A DNA stretch of 64,000 nucleotides from Shimia sp. R10_1 (GTDB lineage Bacteria; Pseudomonadota; Alphaproteobacteria; Rhodobacterales; Rhodobacteraceae), in assembly GCF_017744095.1 (NCBI RefSeq), contig NZ_JAGHQX010000008.1:1-64000 (forward strand), written 5' to 3'. A program made the position numbers and the translations under genes. Of the stretch, positions 15,986 to 26,368 are shown one piece after another; within the stretch, counting starts at the first letter, position 1, and every line of letters begins with the position of its first letter. The notes beneath the pieces were generated by a model. It searched no databases. It was given only the letters and a program-made list of their open reading frames with translations, and was not told the DNA's origin.

Positions 15986-17399
15986 CCTGCTGGACCATTT
16001 TGCCGACGCGGTCGCGCGGCACCCGGACCGGACGGCCATTGTTGAGGGCAATGGTCGCGAGGTTAGATTCCGGGACGTGCAGACACGCGTGCAGCAATTG
16101 GCCAGCAAGTGGGCGCGCAAAGGTCTGCGCCATGGCGACCGGGTTCTGCTGGCCATGCCCGTCAACGCGGATCTTTATGCCAGCCTTGCCGCCTTGTGGT
16201 CCTTGGGGGTCACGGTCGTTCTGCCCGAGCCTGCGATGGGTCTGGCCGGGTTGCGTCACGCGGCAAGAACAACCTTGCCCAAGGCGTTCTGCGCATCGGG
16301 TTACTTTGCGCTGCTCAGCTTTGTGGTGCCGGAGCTTTGGGGGCTGCCGCTGTTACGGCCGGGCCAAGGGCAAGGCGAACCCGATGTCGTGGATGTCCAA
16401 GACAGTGATGTAGCGCTTATATCCTTTACATCCGGAACCACAGGTCAGGCCAAGGCCATCCCGCGCAGCCACGCGTTTCTGATGGCCCAGCATGACGCCA
16501 TCGCACCGCTTCTGGACAGTGACACGGCCGAGCGCGATCTGGTCGCGTTTCCGGTCTTTACCCTGATCAACCTAGCGGCCGGACGCACGACAGTTTTGCC
16601 GAACTGGAAGATGACCAAGCTGGATCACCTATCGCCCGATGGGTTGGCGGGCTGGATAACGAAGCAAAAGGTCACGCGGCTTTTGATCCCGCCGTCCCTG
16701 TGTGAAAAGCTCACGCAGTGCCAAGATACCGGCCAATTGCATACCGTCTTTACCGGCGGCGGTCCTGTCTTTCCCGACCTGACCCAAAGGCTGCTCAAAC
16801 GGCCCGGCCTGGATGTAGTCTGCGTTTATGGCTCTACCGAGGCGGAACCGATTGCGCATCTTGATGCGCGCGACATCTCGGACCTTGATCATCGTGACAT
16901 GGCGGCGGGCAGGGGGCTTTTGGTCGGACGCCCCGTTTCGCACATCAACCTCCGAATCCGAGACGACGAGGTTCAGGTGGCAGGAAATCACGTCAATGAC
17001 GGCTATCTTGATCCAGCGCATTCCAGGGAAAACAAAATCAAGGACGGCACGACGATCTGGCATCGAACCGGCGACGCGGGTCAGTTGGATGAACAGGGGC
17101 GTTTGTGGCTGTTGGGACGATTGGGAAGTGATGTGAAAACCCCAACCAGACGCATCTTTCCCTTTGCCATTGAAATCGCTGCCAGCCAATGGCCGGGTGT
17201 GACGAACAGCGCGCTGATGAGCCTGAACGAGCGCCCCGTTTTGTGCGTCGAAGGGGATGCGGACAAGTTGCCAAACTGGAATAGGCTGGCGCAGGAGTTC
17301 GGCGTTGCCAAAGTGACCCACGTGAAAAAAATCCCCTTGGACAAACGCCACAGATCCAAGATTGACCGAGTGGAACTTGCTCACTTCTTGGGGTATTGA
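15978..17399 (+). CDS. AMP-forming acyl-CoA/acyl-AMP ligase (OleC-like)
   Basis: ANL-superfamily adenylating enzyme, 473 residues from ATG 15978 (the overlapping ATGGCTAA is the start/stop junction with the previous gene; an open frame back to 15897 lies inside it). The core P-loop is FTSGTTGQAKA (150-160). Later motifs are VYGSTEAEP, WHRTGDAGQLDEQGRLWLLGR and a C-terminal lysine in KIPLDKRHRSKID. The region FPVFTLINLAAG after the P-loop resembles OleC-type ligases acting on long-chain hydroxy acids. It would activate a carboxylate for the pathway, for instance to supply the reductase-like enzyme with a thioester. It is the last gene of the operon; no terminator is evident after it. Confidence 0.82.
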   Translation: MANLLDHFADAVARHPDRTAIVEGNGREVRFRDVQTRVQQLASKWARKGLRHGDRVLLAMPVNADLYASLAALWSLGVTVVLPEPAMGLAGLRHAARTTLPKAFCASGYFALLSFVVPELWGLPLLRPGQGQGEPDVVDVQDSDVALISFTSGTTGQAKAIPRSHAFLMAQHDAIAPLLDSDTAERDLVAFPVFTLINLAAGRTTVLPNWKMTKLDHLSPDGLAGWITKQKVTRLLIPPSLCEKLTQCQDTGQLHTVFTGGGPVFPDLTQRLLKRPGLDVVCVYGSTEAEPIAHLDARDISDLDHRDMAAGRGLLVGRPVSHINLRIRDDEVQVAGNHVNDGYLDPAHSRENKIKDGTTIWHRTGDAGQLDEQGRLWLLGRLGSDVKTPTRRIFPFAIEIAASQWPGVTNSALMSLNERPVLCVEGDADKLPNWNRLAQEFGVAKVTHVKKIPLDKRHRSKIDRVELAHFLGY

Positions 17400-18251
17400 T
17401 CTACAGTACTTTTCCCTTGAGTGTTCTCACGGAAAACCACAATTGAGTACGGTGTTGTTTTTGCCCGCTGGCCAAGCAGCAGAAAAGTCCGGCAACCTGT
17501 GGAAAGCAATTGCCAGCATAGCTGCGCGCCACATGAATGACCATTTCTCCCGCTGCAAGCTGGCAATCTAAGCTGCGAGAAAAAATCCAAGGGCAGTTTG
17601 GGCTCGTCAAATTTTTTTTGGGTGGATGAGAGGCTGATCGACCTGGGTCAGAAATGCTTGACGTTTGGGTCAGAATTGAATGACGCGATTTGCAGATTTA
17701 TTGAGGTTTTGGCTGTCAATTGAGTTAAACATTAGTGACGTTCCACACAACTTGTTGTGAGACGACACATAGTTCTGTCATTTGCGACAGCACCTTTCCA
17801 TTCTTATTGCTCGATGTTGAACCTCACATGACGTTGACCTTTGTGTCATAAACTGACGCAACATCTCCATTTTGCTCCCGCAGACTGTTTCGATTGATCT
17901 GACTTCCCTTTTCGGAAAATCAGGGCTGATTTGTAGGTTCAGTCGGCGCGCGCAAATTGGGGGACGTGGGCACTGTGTCTCTCGTCGTTCAATGATGCGA
18001 TGGAGGATCTGCCCTCATGTTTTTGCGACTTATGGTTGCGTGGGGTGATGAGCAGTTGCTGCTTGGGTTTTGGAGAGCAAATTCCGGGTCCTTTCTCCGC
18101 TGGCTGAGCAACCGTAAAGCCCCGCCATTTTGAACCGAATTTTGCCCGACTGAGTGCGGTGCGGGGGGCGTTTCTTTAGGTTTTGTTAGCGTGTCAAACC
18201 TAGGTGCAGCGCTGGATTAACCAATCATTCGGTCAAAAAGAAAGCAAAGAC
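17400..18251. other. Long gene-free gap; possible far end of the Tn7-like element
   Basis: These 852 bases hold no convincing gene. The first half contains the TGACG-ended repeats described separately. Composition changes here from the GC-rich operon to AT-richer DNA and then to backbone. It is where a Tn7-like element with the 8.1-17.4 kb operon as cargo would be expected to end. Confidence 0.5.
17645..17858 (+). repeat. Cluster of same-orientation TGACG-ended repeats
   Basis: GGGTCAGAAATGCTTGACG (17645-17663) and GGGTCAGAATTGAATGACG (17667-17685) match at 16 of 19 positions with a 22-base period. A degenerate third copy is at 17722-17740 (12 of 19). Two further TGACG cores lie at 17829 and 17854, so five TGACG fall in about 200 bases, all on the same strand. 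Arrays of roughly 20-22-base transposase sites are typical of Tn7-like ends. IS21-family ends also have internal repeats, so an IS remnant is possible. No terminus or target duplication was found. Confidence 0.45.
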
Positions 18252-18986
18252 ATGAAAACCATTCTTGCAGCCGGCAGCCTCGCGCTGGCTAGCCTGTCTG
18301 GCACCGCCAGCGTTGCAGAAACCCTTGTCGTGGGCGTTGAGAACATCGACTATCTGCCTCACTACAAATGGGACGGAGAGTCCTACACTGGCTTTGCAGC
18401 TGATGTGCTGTCTGCCTTTGCGGCAGATGAGGGGCATGAGTTGCAGTTCAAAGCGCTTCCGATCAACCGTTTGATGCAGGCTGTGGTGTCCGGGGATGTG
18501 GATTTGAAGTATCCGGACAATGCCTATTGGTCAGCGGATCTGAAAAGCGGTGTTGAGATGCACTATTCCACTGTGGTGGAGACGACTGTGGAAGGGGTGA
18601 TGGTGCCCCCCGCAAAGCTTGGTACACCGGTGGATGACATCACGCAGATCGGCACGGTTTTGGGCTTCACCGCCTTCTCTTGGCTCGACCGTATCGAGGT
18701 AGGTCAGGTGACGTTGACGGAGAACCCAAACTTCAGTGGCTTGGTGCGCCAAGCGCTGGCCGGGCGTATCGATGGCGCCTATGCGAATGTGCATGTTTTG
18801 AACCGGGTTCTGAGCGACATGGGTGAAGAAGCAGGGGCGCTGGTCTTTGATGAGAGCCTGCCGCATTCGCAAGCGGATTATCATCTGTCTTCCAGCACCC
18901 GCGCCGACATTGTTCAGTCGTTCAATGCGTGGCTTGCCGCCCATCAGGACACGGTTGCTGTTTTGAAAGAGAAGCACGGCTTCTGA
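18252..18986 (+). CDS. Periplasmic solute-binding protein, SBP_bac_3-like, orphan
   Basis: A 244-residue secreted protein: a signal peptide with the hydrophobic run ILAAGSLALASLSG ends at about VAE, then ETLVVGVENIDYLPHYKWDGE and YTGFAADVLSAFA, which follow the start of family 3 (amino-acid type) binding proteins. The ATG at 18252 gives a clean signal peptide; the frame is open to 18204 but the added residues spoil it. No permease or ATPase gene is adjacent, so the ligand and transporter are unknown, or it may act as a sensor partner. The gene faces the P450 gene, with a hairpin between them. Confidence 0.75.
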   Translation: MKTILAAGSLALASLSGTASVAETLVVGVENIDYLPHYKWDGESYTGFAADVLSAFAADEGHELQFKALPINRLMQAVVSGDVDLKYPDNAYWSADLKSGVEMHYSTVVETTVEGVMVPPAKLGTPVDDITQIGTVLGFTAFSWLDRIEVGQVTLTENPNFSGLVRQALAGRIDGAYANVHVLNRVLSDMGEEAGALVFDESLPHSQADYHLSSSTRADIVQSFNAWLAAHQDTVAVLKEKHGF

Positions 18987-19010
18987 TCTGTCTGAACAAG
19001 AAAAACATGT

Positions 19011-19041
19011 GAAACGCCGATCATGGAATGGTTGGCGTTTC
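19011..19041. terminator. Hairpin between convergent genes (GAAACGCC/GGCGTTTC)
   Basis: A perfect 8-base stem with a loop of about 15 bases lies in the short gap between the binding-protein stop (18986) and the P450 stop (19061). The stem ends in TTTC on one strand and its complement on the other, so it may serve both convergent transcripts. The T-run is short, so confidence is moderate. Confidence 0.5.
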
Positions 19042-19060
19042 CTACTTTGTGGGCTGTGGT

Positions 19061-20464
19061 TTAAGGCATCTGCGAGATCTCTTTGGCCTGCAGCCAGACG
19101 CCGCCTTCTGGGCGCAGGGTCAGGATCATCACGGGTTTGGGGGCGCGCCCCGGGATGGGGGCGAAGTGAAACCGGCGCAGTAGGCTGGCGAGGATGATCA
19201 CCGCCTCCTGAATGGCAAAGCTGGCCCCGATGCAAATGCGCGGCCCATCGCCAAAGGGCAGATAGGCATAGCGGTCTATGGTCTTGCGGTCGACAAAGCG
19301 GTCTGGATCAAAGGCGTCCGGATTGTCCCACAGTTGGTGGTGGCGCCCCAACGCATAGATCGGGATCATGACGGTGTCGCCGGGGCGGATCTCGCGGGCG
19401 CAGAGCGTGTCATGCCGCTGTGCCGTGCGGGAAATGATCCCGGCAGGCGGATAGAGGCGCAGCGTTTCATCGACGATCTGTCGGATATAGGTGAGTTGGG
19501 GTACATGATCGCCGGTGATCGGGGTATCTCCGCAGATTTTTGCGATCTCTGCGCGGGCTTTGGTCTGCACGTCTTGGTCGAAGGCGCAAAGATAGAGCGC
19601 CCAAGCCAGCGTCAAGGCGGTGGTTTCATGGCCCGCGACGATGAAGGTCAGCAGGTTGTCGCGAAGCTCGGCTGTGTTCATACGTTTGCGGGTTTCGGGA
19701 TCTTCGCCCGCCAGAAGCAGATCCAGCAGGTCGGGCGTGTCTTTGGCGCCTCGGATGCGGCGCGCCTCAATGGCGTCATCGGCGACCTGTTTCATGTCTT
19801 TCATGGCATGGCCGGTGCGCAGGCGGCTGGGGCGGGGCACCCAATCGGGCACCCCCAACATGTCGAGCAGAGAGATTTTGCCAGCTTCGGCGATATAGGC
19901 GTCTATCGCATTGTGCACGGCGCCGCTGTCAAAGCTGCCATCGCCGGAGAAGGTGACTTCTGAGATCACGTCAAAGGTGGTTTTGACCATCTCATCCATC
20001 AGATCGACGGCGCGGCCAGAGGCGGATTGGATGCGATCGCCAGCACGGTCAGCCGCGTCTGCCATGACGGGTGCGAGGTTGGCGATATTGCGATGGGTGA
20101 ACACAGGGGCCGCGGCGCGGCGTTGCCAGCGCCAATGGGCGCCTTCGGCAATAAACAGGCTGTCGCCAATCGCGGGGCGCAGGATGTTTTTGGTGGCTTT
20201 GGACTTGGGGTAATCGTCGACCTTTTCCAAAAGCATCTGCCGGATGGCACCGGGATCCATCACCATATGCCAGCGCAGGCCGGTGCGGCCCGTCAACATG
20301 GGCTGGCGCGTGGCGATGTCTGGGATGATGGAGAGCAGGTTGCTGCGCGCAGCTTTCAGGGAGCGCCACAGGCCGAGGGGCTCTGTCACCAACGGGGCCC
20401 GTACGGGCAGGGCAGGCGCGGAGGCGGGCTTGGCCCGCGCAGAAGGGGGGATATCATCAGGCAT
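19061..20464 (-). CDS. Cytochrome P450
   Basis: Haem-thiolate monooxygenase, 467 residues. The I-helix oxygen-binding motif AGHETT is at 277-282, the K-helix ExxR is ETLR at 333-336, and the haem loop FGDGPRICIG is at 404-413 with ligand C411. No membrane anchor or fused reductase is visible, so it needs separate electron carriers, none of which lie nearby. I start at ATG 20464, preceded by AAGGAT; the frame is open to 20539 but the extra residues look unlike a P450. It is divergent from the lipoprotein gene. The substrate is unknown; the general shape is of the CYP102/CYP4-like bacterial group with PERF-like FDPDRF. Confidence 0.9.
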   Translation of the reverse strand: MPDDIPPSARAKPASAPALPVRAPLVTEPLGLWRSLKAARSNLLSIIPDIATRQPMLTGRTGLRWHMVMDPGAIRQMLLEKVDDYPKSKATKNILRPAIGDSLFIAEGAHWRWQRRAAAPVFTHRNIANLAPVMADAADRAGDRIQSASGRAVDLMDEMVKTTFDVISEVTFSGDGSFDSGAVHNAIDAYIAEAGKISLLDMLGVPDWVPRPSRLRTGHAMKDMKQVADDAIEARRIRGAKDTPDLLDLLLAGEDPETRKRMNTAELRDNLLTFIVAGHETTALTLAWALYLCAFDQDVQTKARAEIAKICGDTPITGDHVPQLTYIRQIVDETLRLYPPAGIISRTAQRHDTLCAREIRPGDTVMIPIYALGRHHQLWDNPDAFDPDRFVDRKTIDRYAYLPFGDGPRICIGASFAIQEAVIILASLLRRFHFAPIPGRAPKPVMILTLRPEGGVWLQAKEISQMP

Positions 20465-20588
20465 CTTGATCCTTATACGCAGAAGAGTAGGCGCAGGATC
20501 AGTGCAAAGAAAGGCCAAGATTGCGCGGGCGCTGGGCATGGGCTATGTCATCACCCAATCAGAATGAAGAGCAGTGGGAACAGCTTAC

Positions 20589-21212
20589 ATGGGCAGGATT
20601 GGGGTGTGTTTGGCGGCGTTGGCCGTGCTGGTGTCTTGTGGTGCCAAGAGCACAGAGGTGACCAGCGAGAAGCTCGATCTTGGTGACTTCACCATGGGGC
20701 ACAACATTGTCGTTGCGCCGGATCTGCAAAAAGGCCCGCTGTCGCGTGAATTGCCCAAGGAGCAGTGGATCGCGTCGATGAAAGACGCCGTGGACAAACG
20801 CTTTGGCCGCTATGAAGGTGAGCGGTTGGTGCATTTTGGCATTAACCTGTCAGGCTATATGCTGGCGCAACGGGGCGTGCCGCTGCTGTTGTCCACGAAA
20901 TCCGCGTTGATCCTGACGGTGACCGCCTGGGATGACCGGGCGGGCGGTAAATTCAATGCGGAGCCTCGCGAGATCATTGTGCTGGAGAGCTTTGGCAGTG
21001 GCACGGTTGTGACCTCCAGCGGCTTTACCATGAGCGCAGAGGAGCAGATGGCCAATCTGACGTTCAATGCGGCGCGCGAGATTGAGCAGTGGCTGCATGA
21101 GAATCGCGCCTGTCTGGTGGACAATGTGCCCCCTGAGGTGCTCGCAGAATGCTGGCCCACAGAACAGGATGAGCGCAAACGCGCAGAGTTGGAACGCGAG
21201 CTGCGTCGATAA
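20589..21212 (+). CDS. Predicted lipoprotein, conserved hypothetical
   Basis: A 207-residue protein with a lipoprotein signal: the hydrophobic run IGVCLAALAVLVSCGAKS with lipobox LVSC. After the acylated cysteine there is a soluble domain with alternating strands (STKSALILTVTAWDD, EIIVLESFGSGTVVTSSG), then a helical, charged C-terminus. ATG 20589 gives the proper signal; a GTG at 20574 adds five residues. I recognise no named family. It lies upstream of tuf but is separated from it by about 100 bases. Confidence 0.7.
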   Translation: MGRIGVCLAALAVLVSCGAKSTEVTSEKLDLGDFTMGHNIVVAPDLQKGPLSRELPKEQWIASMKDAVDKRFGRYEGERLVHFGINLSGYMLAQRGVPLLLSTKSALILTVTAWDDRAGGKFNAEPREIIVLESFGSGTVVTSSGFTMSAEEQMANLTFNAAREIEQWLHENRACLVDNVPPEVLAECWPTEQDERKRAELERELRR

Positions 21213-21225
21213 AGAGCAAAGCGGC

Positions 21226-21254
21226 TTGATTTTTGGTGCGTAACCCAATATGTC
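21226..21254 (+). promoter_or_regulatory. Candidate sigma-70 promoter of tuf
   Basis: TTGATT at 21226-21231 and TATGTC at 21249-21254 are separated by 17 bases, about 60 bases before the tuf ATG. The -10 element is a weak match, so this is only the best candidate in the gap. Confidence 0.3.
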
Positions 21255-21313
21255 GCGCGCGGTAGAGGAAATTGGGCCAAGTCCGGCCCCCCACAAAGTA
21301 GAAGGCGCCCGAG

Positions 21314-22489
<1,176 letters not shown>

Positions 22490-22512
22490 TCAGAGCCTCT
22501 GATTTTTGATGG

Positions 22513-22540
22513 AAAGGCCGTCCCTCGGGGCGGCCTTTTT
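22513..22540 (+). terminator. Intrinsic terminator of tuf
   Basis: AAGGCCG(T)CCC pairs with GGG(G)CGGCCTT and is followed by a T-run, 24 bases after the tuf stop. A smaller hairpin (TCAGAG/CTCTGA) precedes it. This separates tuf from the tRNA-Trp transcript. Confidence 0.85.
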
Positions 22541-22651
22541 GCTTGGGGAAGGGGCGGTTCCGCCAAGGTAAGAAAGCCGCCGAGAGAACGCATTTTGCGC
22601 GTTTTCCCTCTTGCCCTTCCCGCAGCACTGCACTACGAACCATCTCACGTT

Positions 22652-22727
22652 AGGGGTATAGCTCAGTTGGTAGAGCGACGGTCTCCAAAACCGTAGGTCC
22701 CGGGTTCGAGCCCTGGTGCCCCTGCCA
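22652..22727 (+). tRNA. tRNA-Trp (CCA)
   Basis: A 76-base cloverleaf: acceptor AGGGGTA pairs with TGCCCCT, D-arm around AGCTCAGTTGGTAGAGC, anticodon loop CTCCAAA with anticodon CCA, T-arm GGGTTCGAGCCC, and an encoded 3' CCA. In many alphaproteobacteria tRNA-Trp after tuf leads into secE-nusG; here no such genes follow. Confidence 0.96.
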
Positions 22728-23235
22728 TTTCACAGAAATATTGATCACCCGTGGTCGCCGTCTTTGTCGGTGTATTCTGGCAATATGGTATCGCAGTTTG
22801 TTGTGGGCCCACGTGATAAACAGAAGCCCCTGCCCATCGCTTGAACGGGCTTGGCGATGCCTTTGCGGAGCAGAGTTCTTCCTAGTCATCACTGCTTTTT
22901 GGTTTGCGCCGATTGGTCACTGCCGCCGCTCATGAGGCGCGTTGACGCAAATCGGGCGCGGGATCCAAGCTGAGACGTTCCGCGCATTTGTCACAGCCTG
23001 AGAACTCCTGTGAAAGGGGCGAAGTGAGCCTTGATCAGGAGAGATTTTTCCCTTTATTATCGCTAAAATTGAAAAGGTCCGGCACGTACCAGGATCAGAG
23101 GTTTCAGGGCTCTACACCGTAAAATGCTGAAAAATGACCTAAAACTTTCAAAGTCCCAACTTGCGTGGATTAGGTAATGTTAACCTTTTCAGCCGTTAAA
23201 CTGGGGGTTGAGAAAAGCGCGGTTTTGTCAGCATT
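22728..23235. other. Gene-free gap between tRNA-Trp and the hybrid kinase
   Basis: About 500 bases without a convincing gene. Two TTAA half-sites near 23176 and 23194 lie close to the kinase start, but their 12-base spacing does not match a CtrA box. No clear repeat or remnant of secE/nusG is seen. Confidence 0.55.
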
Positions 23236-25482
23236 ATGAGAGTCCTTCAGGCCAACGCACCAGTAGAACGGCTGAGTGATCGTAAGATCGCGCATGCGCG
23301 CCGCAGTCGATTGCTGTGTGAGTATGTGAGTGATCGCGTGACGCAATTGCGCACGCGCCTGTTTCTGTACACATTTGGCTGTATTGTCTCGGCTTTTGCT
23401 GTCACGCCCACCTTGGCCGCGATCGGTTTTACGCTTGTGGTGACAGGGGACTTGATTGATTGCTTTGTCTTGCATCGTTTCGCATGTCGTTGGGCAAAGT
23501 CGGGACGTTTGAAGAAAGCGCAGCGGCTTGCTGGCGTTACGGGCTCGATGCAGGCTTTGACGCTTGTCGGGGGGGTGGCGCTTTATTTCTTTGGACTTGG
23601 GCAGGACGCCGATGTTCTGTTTGTGTTTGGTGCGCTTGGCATTGGTGCGGTGAATGCGGCGATTGCGCTCCCCAAAAAACCATCGGTGGCAATACCGCGC
23701 TTGTTTATCTATGGCTGTGCGCCTTTTGTCTTTATTGCGATACAAGCGCATCAAACCGGAGAGATCGCGCCCTTCTTGGTGGGCGATGCGGCTGGTTTGA
23801 TTCTGGCGCTGTGCATTGGGTATGTTTTTGTCGCCTTTACCATGTCAGGCTTGGATAATTTTCGCATACGTGAGGATCTGGAAGCGCAGCGGTCTGAAAC
23901 GCAAGCGGTTGCGGCGCGACTTGAAGCCCAACAGACGGAGCTTCGGCGGTTGTCACTGGTCGCGCGAAACGCCAACGACAGTGTGATTTTCACAGACAAG
24001 CAGCGCCGCATTCTTTGGGTCAATCATGCGTTCGTCCGGGTGACCGGGTATTCATTTGCCGAAGCGATCGGGCAACATATCGGTGAGCTTTTGGCGCGGG
24101 ACGACCCAGACCAGCCAAAAGAGCATCCGATTGAAGTAGCGGTTGCGCGCGGGGAGGGGTTTCGGGGCGATTTTGAAAACATCCGCAAAGATGGACGGCC
24201 AATCTGGGTGGATGTGAACCTGTTTCCAATTCACGATGACACCGGTGAGGTGGAGTTTTTTATTTCCATCGAACGGGACGTGACAGACGCCCGCAAACTC
24301 GCAGAAGATATGATTCAGGCGCGCGAGGCGGCGGAGCAGGGCGCGCGGGCCAAGGCAGAATTTCTGGCCAACATGAGCCATGAAATACGCACCCCCCTTA
24401 CGGGGGTTGTTGGCATGGCAGATCTGTTGGCGGAAACCGAACTTGACGCGGAACAGCAACGCTACACCGAAACCATTCGCGGGTCTTCCATGTCTTTGAT
24501 GGCAATCATCAATGATATCCTGGATCTGTCCAAGCTTGACGCGGGCCGCATGGAATTGCATCCGGTGACATTCTCCCCGCATGCCTGCATCAAAGAAACG
24601 CTGGACCTGTTGAGCCCGTCAGCACACGACAAGGGGCTGTCGATCACTTTGGACGTAAGCCAGGCAACACCGGACTATGTCAAAGCGGATGATGGACGGA
24701 TCCGGCAAATTCTGACCAACATTTTGGGGAATGCGATTAAGTTCACGGATGTCGGCGGTGTCGATGTCACGCTTTGTCATGAAGACACAGAAGATGGCCA
24801 GAGGTTGGTGTGGGTCATTCGCGACACGGGGATTGGCATTCCAAAGGAACAGCAGGACCAGATTTTTGACCATTTCACCCAAGCGGAGGCGGCGACGACG
24901 CGCAAGTTTGGCGGGACCGGTCTTGGCCTCTCGATCACGCGACATATTCTGGATGTGATGGGCGGCTGTATCTCGGTGCAGTCAGATCCGGGGCAGGGCG
25001 CGACCTTCCGCATCGAAATACCTTATGAAGACGCTGAGGCCTCTGAATTGGCGAAGCTGGCGACGGCCAGTGCGGATGCGCCTGAAGCCATTGCGCCGGG
25101 GTTGCGTGTTTTGGTGGCTGAGGACAACCAAACCAACCGCTACCTGCTTAAAAAGTTCTTGAAAGACCAGCCCATCGAGCTCGCGTTTGCGCACGACGGC
25201 TTAGAAGCTGTGGAAGCTGTTGAGGGCTTTGCGCCCGACTTGATCTTTATGGATATGTCGATGCCACGCATGAACGGTGTGGATGCGACACGTGCTATTA
25301 GAAAGATGGCGATCGCGCAGCCAACCATTGTGGCGCTGACGGCGCATGCGTTTGACGGGGAGATGCAGGCCTGTTTGGATGCGGGCATGGATGACTTTCT
25401 GACCAAACCCCTGCGCAAGGCGACGTTGCTGAACTGGATTGCGAGCCATCAGCAAAATGGGTTCATCACGGGCGCTGCTTAG
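23236..25482 (+). CDS. Hybrid sensor histidine kinase with PAS and receiver domains
   Basis: A 748-residue membrane sensor. The N-terminal 220 residues hold about six membrane segments, then a coiled linker ([21 protein letters not shown] split over about 215-235). A PAS domain follows ([18 protein letters not shown]...), then HisKA with [13 protein letters not shown] and phospho-acceptor H382. HATPase_c has N- and G-boxes ([25 protein letters not shown]). The C-terminal receiver has the acceptor D673 ([11 protein letters not shown]) and the conserved K in FLTKPL. It has no cognate output regulator beside it, so phosphorelay to a distant Hpt protein is likely. The signal is unknown. Confidence 0.9.
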   Translation: MRVLQANAPVERLSDRKIAHARRSRLLCEYVSDRVTQLRTRLFLYTFGCIVSAFAVTPTLAAIGFTLVVTGDLIDCFVLHRFACRWAKSGRLKKAQRLAGVTGSMQALTLVGGVALYFFGLGQDADVLFVFGALGIGAVNAAIALPKKPSVAIPRLFIYGCAPFVFIAIQAHQTGEIAPFLVGDAAGLILALCIGYVFVAFTMSGLDNFRIREDLEAQRSETQAVAARLEAQQTELRRLSLVARNANDSVIFTDKQRRILWVNHAFVRVTGYSFAEAIGQHIGELLARDDPDQPKEHPIEVAVARGEGFRGDFENIRKDGRPIWVDVNLFPIHDDTGEVEFFISIERDVTDARKLAEDMIQAREAAEQGARAKAEFLANMSHEIRTPLTGVVGMADLLAETELDAEQQRYTETIRGSSMSLMAIINDILDLSKLDAGRMELHPVTFSPHACIKETLDLLSPSAHDKGLSITLDVSQATPDYVKADDGRIRQILTNILGNAIKFTDVGGVDVTLCHEDTEDGQRLVWVIRDTGIGIPKEQQDQIFDHFTQAEAATTRKFGGTGLGLSITRHILDVMGGCISVQSDPGQGATFRIEIPYEDAEASELAKLATASADAPEAIAPGLRVLVAEDNQTNRYLLKKFLKDQPIELAFAHDGLEAVEAVEGFAPDLIFMDMSMPRMNGVDATRAIRKMAIAQPTIVALTAHAFDGEMQACLDAGMDDFLTKPLRKATLLNWIASHQQNGFITGAA

Positions 25483-25636
25483 TTGTGTGTCAGCGATCGC
25501 GCGCAAGAGTGGCGTTGCTTGTTTCCGAGAGGGTGTGCCGCTAGCGTGAAGCGCAATACTGAAGAAGATCGAAATGCCTGTTCGTGATCATGTGGCCTAT
25601 GGCTCGCCATGGATACAAGGCTGACTGGGGGCCTGT

Positions 25637-26368
25637 TTGTTTCAGAAGTTGAGGCAGTTGTTTGTGCGCGACAGCGCTTTCCCGGTGCCAAAGCCTGACG
25701 CACCAATTTGTGTGGTTGGGGATGTTCATGGGTGTTTGTCCCTTTTTGAGCAGCTGTTGCAAAAGATTCCGCAGGATCATCAGGTGATATTGGCTGGAGA
25801 CTACATCGACCGGGGTGAGCAGAGCGCCGGGGTGTTGCGAGAATTGAGCGCACGCACGGATGTGATGTGTCTGATGGGCAATCACGAAGAAATGCTGTTG
25901 CGATTTTTGCTAAAGGGCGCTGAAGAAGGTGGGCGCTGGATCCACAATGGTGGATTGGAGACTTTGGTGTCCTTTGGTCTTGGGTCGGCCAAATTGCACA
26001 TGAGCAATGAAGAGCTGAATGCGTGCCGCGATGCTCTGATGGCGGAAATGGGGGCGCCTATGGTGACGTGGCTGGCAGAGTTGGAGAGTGCGGCCCTAAC
26101 AGGTAATGTTCTTGTGTCTCATGCAGGAGCCAATCCTCATAAGGCGCCAAACGTGCAATCCAAAGACGCGTTGAGATGGGGGCACCCTGACTTTTTGCGG
26201 TCTCCGCGCAAAGACGGCATTTGGGTTGTTCATGGCCATACGATTGTAAAACAGGCGCGCGCGGAACGCGGCCGGATTGCGGTTGATACGGGAGCTTATG
26301 CGTCTGGCGTGTTGTCGGCTGTTTGTCTGGATGGAGGTCCGCCCCGGTTTATCACGGCGCAGCTGTGA
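25637..26368 (+). CDS. PPP-family metallophosphatase (Ser/Thr protein phosphatase-like)
   Basis: A 243-residue phosphoesterase with the metal-binding signatures of the PPP/bis(5'-nucleosyl)-tetraphosphatase family: GDVHGC (about 29-34), GDYIDRG (about 54-60), GNHEEM (about 80-85) and a late VHGHT. It would dephosphorylate proteins or cleave dinucleotides. The TTG start at 25637 is preceded by GGGG. The gene lies between the hybrid kinase and the polysaccharide locus and may belong to either; no overlap ties it to them. Confidence 0.82.
   Translation: MFQKLRQLFVRDSAFPVPKPDAPICVVGDVHGCLSLFEQLLQKIPQDHQVILAGDYIDRGEQSAGVLRELSARTDVMCLMGNHEEMLLRFLLKGAEEGGRWIHNGGLETLVSFGLGSAKLHMSNEELNACRDALMAEMGAPMVTWLAELESAALTGNVLVSHAGANPHKAPNVQSKDALRWGHPDFLRSPRKDGIWVVHGHTIVKQARAERGRIAVDTGAYASGVLSAVCLDGGPPRFITAQL

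Noticed and set aside
8096-17399. Reading the operon as a mevalonate-based isoprenoid pathway
   Set aside because: Only the reductase-like gene is present; synthase, kinases and decarboxylase are all missing from the window.
8096-17399. Reading the operon as standard betaine-lipid synthesis
   Set aside because: There is no BtaB-type methyltransferase, and five other enzyme types would be unexplained.
17645-17685. Claim that these are Tn402/Tn5053 ends (GTCA-N9-GACG)
   Set aside because: Spacing matches, but the orientation would point the terminus the wrong way for an element lying to the left, and no TGTCA terminus adjoins. Only the repeat array is kept.
17996-18140. Short frame starting MFLRLMVAWG
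   Set aside because: Fewer than 40 codons, no ribosome site and no recognisable pattern.
23176-23197. Two TTAA half-sites ahead of the hybrid kinase, possible CtrA box
   Set aside because: They are separated by 12 bases instead of 7.
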